The notes under the pieces were generated by a model. It was given only the letters and a program-made list of their open reading frames with translations. It did not search any database and was not told the origin of the DNA. Below, one piece after another: positions 8,491 to 13,684 of a stretch of 13,684 nucleotides of DNA; within the stretch, counting starts at the first letter, position 1; each line of letters starts with the position of its first letter. Both the position numbers and the translations under genes were made by a program. Source of the DNA: Larix sibirica (Eukaryota; Streptophyta; Pinopsida; Pinales; Pinaceae). The stretch is taken from NCBI GenBank assembly GCA_004151065.3, contig NWUY0303931452.1, positions 1 through 13,684 of the forward strand, read 5' to 3'.

Positions 8491-10431
8491 ACATGGACTA
8501 GAGAGGAGGTTGTTTCAAAGACCATCAATCAAGTGTGGAAATCACATATCAAAGGTACTCTGAGCTTCATCTAGGAGTCCAAGCTAAAGGCCATCAAAGG
8601 TGCTCTCAAGATTTGGGCTAAGAACCTCTCAAATTCGAGTCTTGAGAAACATAAACTCCAAAAAGACCCAGGAAGGTTGCAAGATGATATGGAAAGCAGT
8701 GAGATAAGAGAGGAGGTTTTGAGAAGAGAACAAGATTTGGAAGGGAGGATATAAAGGATGGAGATAAAGGAAGAAGAAGAGTGGAGAATTAAGTCTCGGA
8801 GTCTCTAGCTCAAGGCTGGAGATAAAAATTCCAAATACTTCCACTACCAGTATAAAGAAAGGATGAGGATAAACACTATATTTGAGTCAGACAATGAAAG
8901 AGGGGAGAGAATATCTACTCCCCAAAAATCAAAGAAGAAGCCTATCAACACTTCTAGTCCATGTTTCAAGAAGAAGGGGAAGAAGACCTAGCAATGGCTG
9001 CTCATTTGTGTGATAATATCCCTAACCTCATATCCAACGAGCAAAACGATCTCCTTCTAAATCAAATCCCAAAAGAGGAGGCTAAGGTTGCGATTTGGTC
9101 TGTTTAGATGGACAAAGCTCCAGGGTTGGACGATTTTCCAATCAGTTTTTATAGGAAGAATTGGCATATTATAAAAATGGACTTGTGCAAAATGCTAAAT
9201 TGCTATATGGGAAGGGAAAAGATTGGGGCAGCAACTAATTCTTCCTTCATCGCTTTGATCCCAAAGGAGAAAAATCCTACTTCCCTCAAGAGGTTCAGAC
9301 CTATCTCTCGGTGTAATTCGTCATATAATATTCGAACAAAAATCATTGTAGGCAGGCTTAAAAAGCTCCTTCCCAATATTATTTCATAGAAACGGGGTGG
9401 ATTCATTGCTGGCAAGCAAATCACTAACAACATAATTATTATCCAAGAAGCAATTCACTCAAGCTATGAACAAAAGGAAAAAGGAATGGTTGTTAAGTTA
9501 GACTTGGAAAATGATTTTGATAGAGTCAGGCATAACTTCCTCTTCAGGGTCATGGAAAGTTTTGGTTTCTTATATGATTTCATAAAATGGATAAGAGCTT
9601 GCATAGGCAACCCATGGATCGCTCCGCTGACAAATGACCGCCCTGCATATTTCTTCAAATCTTCTAGAGGCCTCCATCAGGGATGCCCTCTGTCCCCCTT
9701 CTTGTATATTATTATTGCTGAGGCCTTGAGTAGATTTCTCAACAAGAAAATTGAAGACGGATCCCTTCCTGGGATCCCTATAGTAAGAGGAATCAAGCCA
9801 ACAAACCATGTTCAGTTTGTTGATGACACCATCCTTTTGAGAAGTGCCTCAAAAATAATCACCAAGAAGTTTCAAAATTCTTTGTCTATCTTTCTGAAGG
9901 CATCGGGGGGGGTGGAAACAAATCATAGGAAATGTTGTATATATAGCTGGAACTTCCCTTCGCTCCTAAATTCCGAAATCTCTAGGATTATAGGTTTTAG
10001 AGTGAATAGCAGTTGGTCCTCCTTTAAATACCTAAGGATACCCATTTTTCTCAAAAAGAGCAAGGCAGAACATTGGGGAGATGTCATTCAAAAAATAAAT
10101 CATCAAATTCAATCCTGGGATGTAAAATGGCTAAATCTAGTTGGGAAAATCACTCTAATCAAATCTATCCTATCCTGTATGCCTATTTTTATTATCTCAA
10201 TGCTTCTTGCTCCTGTTGGAATAATGAACGGCCTCAGTAAGGAGATCAAAAACTTTCTCTGGCAGGGAGTGAAGAAGGGAAAAAAAATTCCATTTAGTCA
10301 AATGGGAAACTATTTGTAATGAAAAGGGGAAGGGAGGAATAACTATCAGGGAACCAAGGTTGATGAACATAACATTGGGTACCAAGATCCTATGGAGTCT
10401 CACAACGAGGGGGGAGGAATGGTGGAAATAA
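8491..10431 (+). pseudogene. LINE-B ORF2, linker and reverse transcriptase, broken
   Basis: The linker (8491-8925) carries EEWRIKSRSL-TAG-LKAGDKNSKYFH, the plant L1 WL-x2-GDxNTxFFH pattern with Trp turned into TAG. A shift near 8925 moves to the RT frame. RT motifs: KAPGLDDF at 9114-9137 (usual KAPGPDGF), ALIPKEKNP, FRPISRCN, FIAGKQITNN, motif A VKLDLENDFDRV near 9492-9527, motif B GLHQGCPLSPFLY near 9669-9707, and motif C FVDD at 9816-9827. The thumb-like KSILSCMPIF follows. One frame spans about 8926-10290, broken only by TAGs near 8954, 9105 and 9387. A shift in the A8 run near 10285 follows, then TAA at 10429. All three catalytic aspartates are retained in a dead gene. Confidence 0.92.
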
Positions 10432-11200
10432 GTGATACCTAAAAAATGCATGAAAAGGAACAGCCTTCGATGCTTCAACAGTGAAATTCAGGGGAATGGA
10501 ACAAAGATCTGGGACTTATGCAAAAGAGCTTCAAAGCTAATTCGGGACCGACTTCATTGGATGCCTAGAAATGGCAAGAAAATTGACATTTGGGAGGACA
10601 AAATAATGAATCATCCTTCTATGAAAGAGAAAGAAAATCTGAAGGGAATCAAGGACTGGTTAAAGGGAAAGGACATTTCAAAACTCCATGACCTCTTTGT
10701 GCGATCTGAAAATGGGATTTTGGGAAGATTGGAAAAGGATTGATGTTCTAGATCATCTTCGAAAATATGACAAAATTCTATTTCTCGAGTTGAATGGGAA
10801 AGCTCCTACAACTATAAGAGATTGGGACACTAGAGGATGGGGGCCTAAAGGAAATTATAGTGTGAAAGAAGGCTATGAAATATTACTACAAGATCTCCCC
10901 TCTCCCTCCTCGTCTAGTGTGTATAAGAAAGTGTGGAAGCCCAATTGTCTTCCCAAAATCAACTCTTTCTTGTGGCTATTGGTTCATCATAAAATCCTAA
11001 CAACTGAAAATCTAAATAAAAGGGGGATAGAAGGCTAATGAGGTGTGTTCTCTATAAGAGAAAAGAGGAATCTATAAATCATATGTTCATAGAATGCTCC
11101 TTCTCCAAGAAGGTTGGGGAACTCTCTTTAAAAGATCTAGATGTCAATTTCAGTCTACCCAACTAGGTTGAGGGCTTCTTCATCAGATGGAATCAATGCT
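10432..11200 (+). pseudogene. LINE-B ORF2, zf-RVT-like region, broken
   Basis: Downstream of the RT come IWDLCKRASKLIRDRLHW and KKIDIWEDKI. A 1-nt shift near 10718 leads to FWEDWKRIDVLDHL. GNYSVKEGYEIL and KVWKPNCLPKINSFLWLL then mark the zf-RVT domain (Pfam zf-RVT type) found between RT and RNase H in plant L1 ORF2. Another shift near 11035 leads to MRCVLYKRKEESINHMFIEC. The expected C-x2-C pair there is C-x2-Y, so one ligand has gone, while H and the final C remain. The domain's exact role is not established in general. Confidence 0.8.
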
Positions 11201-11539
11201 ACTATGGTTCCTTCACTGATAGGAAATCCCTAATTCACTTATGGAGTGCAATCCAAAAATATATTAACTGGAAAATCTAGTTGTTGAGAAATAATGAGAT
11301 CTTTGAGGGGAAGGAAACTTCTCCTTGCAGAGTTTCCCTGAAAGCCAAACTCTAGATGAAAGAATACCTCATGGATCAGGGTTGGTCAGTAAAAAAATCT
11401 TATAACCTCTCTCCTTCCGAGCTTCAGTGGCCCTCTCAATTCATCGAGATGAGCTCCCTTCAATCCAAATGGTCTCCCAAAAAGCAAATTTGGGCTATCG
11501 ACCTCCCCCCATATTAATTTCACTTATGGAGGGGCCAAC

Positions 11540-12001
11540 ATAATAAGATGGTTTATTTTTTATGGTGCCTCGAAAGGCAAACCAGGGGAGGCAGGTGCGG
11601 AAGGGGTCATATTTTACCCTGGAGGAAGAAAGACTCACTCTTTTGCTTGGGGCTTGGGGAAAAGGACAAATAATCAGGAAAAATGGGTAGCACTAATGCA
11701 AGGAATAGAAACAAGGGCAGAATTGAACATTGGAAGCTATCAGGTATTCAGAGACTCGTGAATAACCATTCAAAATATGTGAAACCTTCAGTACAGTAAA
11801 GACAAAGAGGTTGGGAGATTGCAAAAGAGAGTTTTGACCTACATTCTGGATATCTCAAAGGTCTATTTCTTCCACATCAAGCATCACTCCAACAAGGATG
11901 TAGATAGACTTGCCAATATAGGTTCTAGACTAAGGCAAGCTGAAATAAATATAAACAATTCTATCTCCTTCAATAAATGGACTCCATGTTTTCAATCTTA
12001 G
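11540..12001 (+). pseudogene. LINE-B ORF2, C-terminal RNase H domain, broken
   Basis: This RNase H fold would remove RNA from the RNA:cDNA hybrid. The pattern reads FYGASKGKPGEAGAEGVIF from about 11554, where the first catalytic Asp (usual FDGAS) is Tyr. It continues EKWVALMQGIETRAEL, then QVFRDS with a retained Asp, and HIKHHSNKDVDRLANIGS with the last Asp retained. TGA codons lie at about 11759 and 11780. The domain closes at TAG 11999-12001, giving an ORF2 span of 7736-12001 (about 1,420 codons), a normal length for an RNase H-bearing plant L1. The connecting stretch 11200-11540 reads in one frame with TAGs at about 11164, 11278 and 11354 and a TAA near 11517. Confidence 0.85.
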
Positions 12002-12049
12002 TCGGGGAACAAAATTTAAATTGGCCTTGGGCTCACCAAGGTGTCATCC

Positions 12050-12913
12050 ATGCTAGCTTGGTTGTCCTTGTTCGAGGTTGAGAAGGTAGTGTCCACCACT
12101 ATTTAGGATTGGTGCATCATTGGGTGGATCTGCGTTGGATTAGATGGAGAGTTATCAGCATTAATAGCTCTTGTACGAGGTCTTTTCCTTGCACCTACTT
12201 TTCTCGTGCTTACTTCATTAGCTCCCACATGAACATCCGAGCCTTGGACATGGGTGATCCTTTGCACGTCTTAGGAATTGCTAATTATGGAAGAGTCGAG
12301 ACCCAGTTTAGCATTTTGCGCATTTTGGGGAGAAGACGTAGGAATTCAGTCCCTTGAGGCCAAGAGGAAGGTAAGTCTATTGATTTTAGCAAATTTTTCG
12401 CCCATGGCAGCAGAGGTTAGCGTAATGGAGAAGAAGTTGCGTGAGATAAAGGATTTGAAAAACATCATGATAGATTATAAAAAGATGTTAAGGTGTGTTT
12501 TTGAGGTTTCTTTAGCTGTTCTGGAAGAGGATAGGAGAATTTTAGTTGACATTATTGGTATCGACACTCGCATTGATGATATTGAAGGAAGCACCTAGGT
12601 TCATGGTGGTAAAGTCAAGGACATTCGGCGCAAGTTATAGGAGATGGAAAGGACGCGGTCCTCTCAAAATGAGGAGATTTGGAAGGCCATAGTTGACATG
12701 AATCACAGGTTCCATGAGAAAATTAAGACTGCCAATGAGAGAAACGAAACTCGCTTTGTACAGTTAAAATAAATTCTCAATGAAATTAATGCCGAGATGA
12801 AAGGTTTAGGAAAAGGAAACAGTGGTCCAATGCTCGAGCAAGAAGAGGCCTCCCCAATGGAAGAAATTTCCTCAATGCAACTGGAAGTTGTGGGCGAGCA
12901 GTTCAAGGAATGA
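12050..12913 (+). pseudogene. LINE-B extra 3' reading frame (ORF3 candidate), coiled-coil-like, with six stops
   Basis: I do not recognise this gene. From ATG 12050 (MLAWLSLFEVEKVV) one frame runs 288 codons to TGA 12911-12913 without any frameshift, interrupted by stops at 12104, 12230, 12272, 12596, 12638 and 12770. Its first third is hydrophobic (DGELSALIALVRGLFLAPTF), possibly a membrane segment. From ATG 12404 (MAAEVSVMEKKLREI, cccATGG context) it is highly charged, with leucine/isoleucine spacing suggestive of a coiled coil, and it ends in an acidic tail (EQEEASPMEEISSM). It begins 49 nt after ORF2 ends and lies before the poly(A) signal, so it is inside the element. Between about 12233 and 12357 another frame is also open, so the true reading there is uncertain. 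It could be an ORF3, a captured host exon, or non-coding 3' UTR open by chance. Confidence 0.45.
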
Positions 12914-13175
12914 AGCTCTTAGTCTTCCCTTTTAAATTTTGCTATGTATTTTTGCCAATATTTATGTGGTCAGTTTAATAAAATCTACAGTTCTAGTGGA
13001 AGTAGTCTAGGAACTGGTAAAAACAATAATTTTGTAAACCAACAAGAGAAGACAAAAGCATAAATCTTCATGGACTTATCTAGTCCAGCTTTTATTTTGA
13101 ATTTTCTTCAAGGACCTGTAGGTGACTTCTAATTATTGTTTTATATATATATAAACTTTTTCTCATTTCTGTTAG
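12914..13175 (+). other. LINE-B 3' UTR
   Basis: AT-rich non-coding tail of the element after the last stop. It holds the AATAAA signal and a (TA)6 run at 13142-13153 shortly before the A tail. No further frame is seen. Confidence 0.7.
12977..12982 (+). promoter_or_regulatory. Candidate polyadenylation signal AATAAA
   Basis: A canonical AATAAA lies about 200 nt before the A tail. That is far for direct use (usually 10-35 nt), so a nearer plant-type weak signal may have been the working one. Confidence 0.35.
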
Positions 13176-13183
13176 AAAAAAAA
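13176..13183 (+). other. LINE-B A8 tail
   Basis: Eight A residues after ctgttag mark the 3' end; array sequence resumes immediately. The last three A residues may belong to the target-site duplication. Confidence 0.75.
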
Positions 13184-13198
13184 GGAGTTGCTTATGTT
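13181..13198. repeat. Candidate LINE-B target-site duplication, 3' copy
   Basis: aaaggagttgcttatgtt, 17 of 18 identical to 6271-6288, immediately at the A tail. Confidence 0.5.
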
Positions 13199-13684
13199 GA
13201 TGTTTGAAGGAGTTACATTGATCATATTAATAATATTTATTGTTGAATAAGTTGGCTATGTTGATTGTTGAGGAATTTAACATTTGTTGATTATTAAAGG
13301 AGTTGATTACATTGAATGTGGAAGGAGTTGAATTATGTTGATAGAGTTGACTATGTCAACTATTAATTATGTTGACTATTGAATGAGCTAACTTATAATG
13401 TCAACTATGTTTATTGTTGACTATGTTGATTATTCATTATGTTGACTATTGGTTATGTTGATTGCCGAGGTGTTAAGTTTTCATGATTATGTTGATTATT
13501 AAAGGGGTTGACTATGTTTAATATTGAAGAAGTCAACTTATGTTCCATATTGGTGTTGACTTTTTAAAATATGTTGAACATGTTGAATACGTTAATTCTC
13601 AAATGAGTTAACTATGTTGACTAATAATTATGTTAATTGCATTAACTATCAAGTATGTTGATTGTGTTAGTTGTTAAAATAATT
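13184..13684. repeat. Degenerate TATGTTGAyTAT tandem array, right part
   Basis: It continues to the window end with the same units as 6010-6288 (tatgttgactat, tatgttgattat, ttgaaggagttga), at irregular spacing. At least seven TTGAC cores occur in about 500 bp on this strand. No coding frame is supported. The array is open-ended on the right. Confidence 0.85.

Larger units (their letters stand above)
6289..13183 (+). mobile_element. LINE-B: near full-length L1-type retrotransposon with RNase H, decayed
   Basis: In order on the plus strand: ORF1 with a CCHC-like knuckle, AP-endonuclease, reverse transcriptase, zf-RVT-like region, RNase H, an extra 3' frame, an AATAAA signal (12977-12982) and an A8 tail (13176-13183). 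Total length is about 6.9 kb. The element sits inside a tandem array that resumes right after the tail, with a possible 18-bp duplication. The 5' end is 6289 if that duplication is right, or about 6356 where base composition changes. At least fifteen stops and about eight 1-nt frameshifts make it inactive. The ORF2 opening (NCRGLGG) and ORF1 differ from LINE-A, so it is another family. Confidence 0.92.

Noticed and set aside
12109-12357. 82-codon plus-strand frame beginning MVHHWVDLRW as a separate gene
   Set aside because: Its start is not ATG and it overlaps the longer 12050-12913 frame. It is kept only as an alternative reading for 12233-12357.
12367-12410. gtaagt at 12371 followed by ag dinucleotides, looking like a small intron
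   Set aside because: Any intron would be about 20-40 bp, too short for plant splicing, and retroelement copies come from spliced RNA. Chance match.
12703-12906. 67-codon minus-strand frame
   Set aside because: It is antisense to the acidic tail of the 3' frame; the serine-rich composition is a mirror of Glu-rich codons.
13184-13684. CRISPR array or ordered satellite
   Set aside because: Units are irregular in length and diverged, without constant repeats and unique spacers; this is a worn minisatellite in a eukaryotic context.

Overview
The window looks like repeat-dominated intergenic DNA from a large plant genome. It is AT-rich and contains two decayed L1-type LINE retrotransposons with plant-type organisation: an ORF1 with a DUF4283-like domain and a CCHC knuckle, then an ORF2 with AP-endonuclease, reverse transcriptase, zf-RVT and, where visible, RNase H. 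It also holds at least one tRNA-derived SINE and a degenerate tandem array. The style of these elements suggests a gymnosperm, possibly a conifer, but that is inference. I see no intact host gene, no bacterial gene organisation and no intact RNA gene.

Layout. (1) Positions 1 to about 4140 hold LINE-A on the minus strand, cut by the left window edge. ORF1 (4084-2597) has four in-frame stops and two mutually compensating frameshifts. ORF2 starts at 2558. Its endonuclease is an uninterrupted frame of 325 codons with all catalytic residues, but the RT part has three frameshifts and three stops. (2) Positions 4319-4519 hold a minus-strand SINE with a tRNA-like head, an A10 tail and a 10-bp target-site duplication. 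(3) Positions 4981-5335 (minus) hold a fragment resembling the C-terminal tail of a different, animal-type non-LTR RT. (4) Positions 5763-5870 hold a second SINE head on the plus strand. (5) From about 6010 a degenerate array of TATGTTGAyTAT-like units begins; it is interrupted by LINE-B and resumes at 13184 to the window end. (6) LINE-B (about 6289-13183, plus strand) is nearly full length: ORF1, endonuclease, RT, zf-RVT, RNase H, an extra 3' reading frame, a poly(A) signal and an A8 tail, with a candidate 18-bp target-site duplication (17/18 identical).

How the parts relate. Both LINEs once encoded an RNA-binding ORF1 protein and an ORF2 polyprotein that nicks target DNA and primes reverse transcription there. 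SINEs normally borrow LINE machinery, so the SINE and LINEs may have been partners, but no shared 3' end can be shown because LINE-A's 3' end lies outside the window. LINE-A and LINE-B belong to different families and lie head to head. Neither can encode a full protein set now.

The most unusual item is the 12050-12913 reading frame of LINE-B, downstream of RNase H. It runs 288 codons (terminator included) with six internal stops but no frameshift needed, ends in a charged coiled-coil-like segment, and is not part of the usual plant L1 layout.
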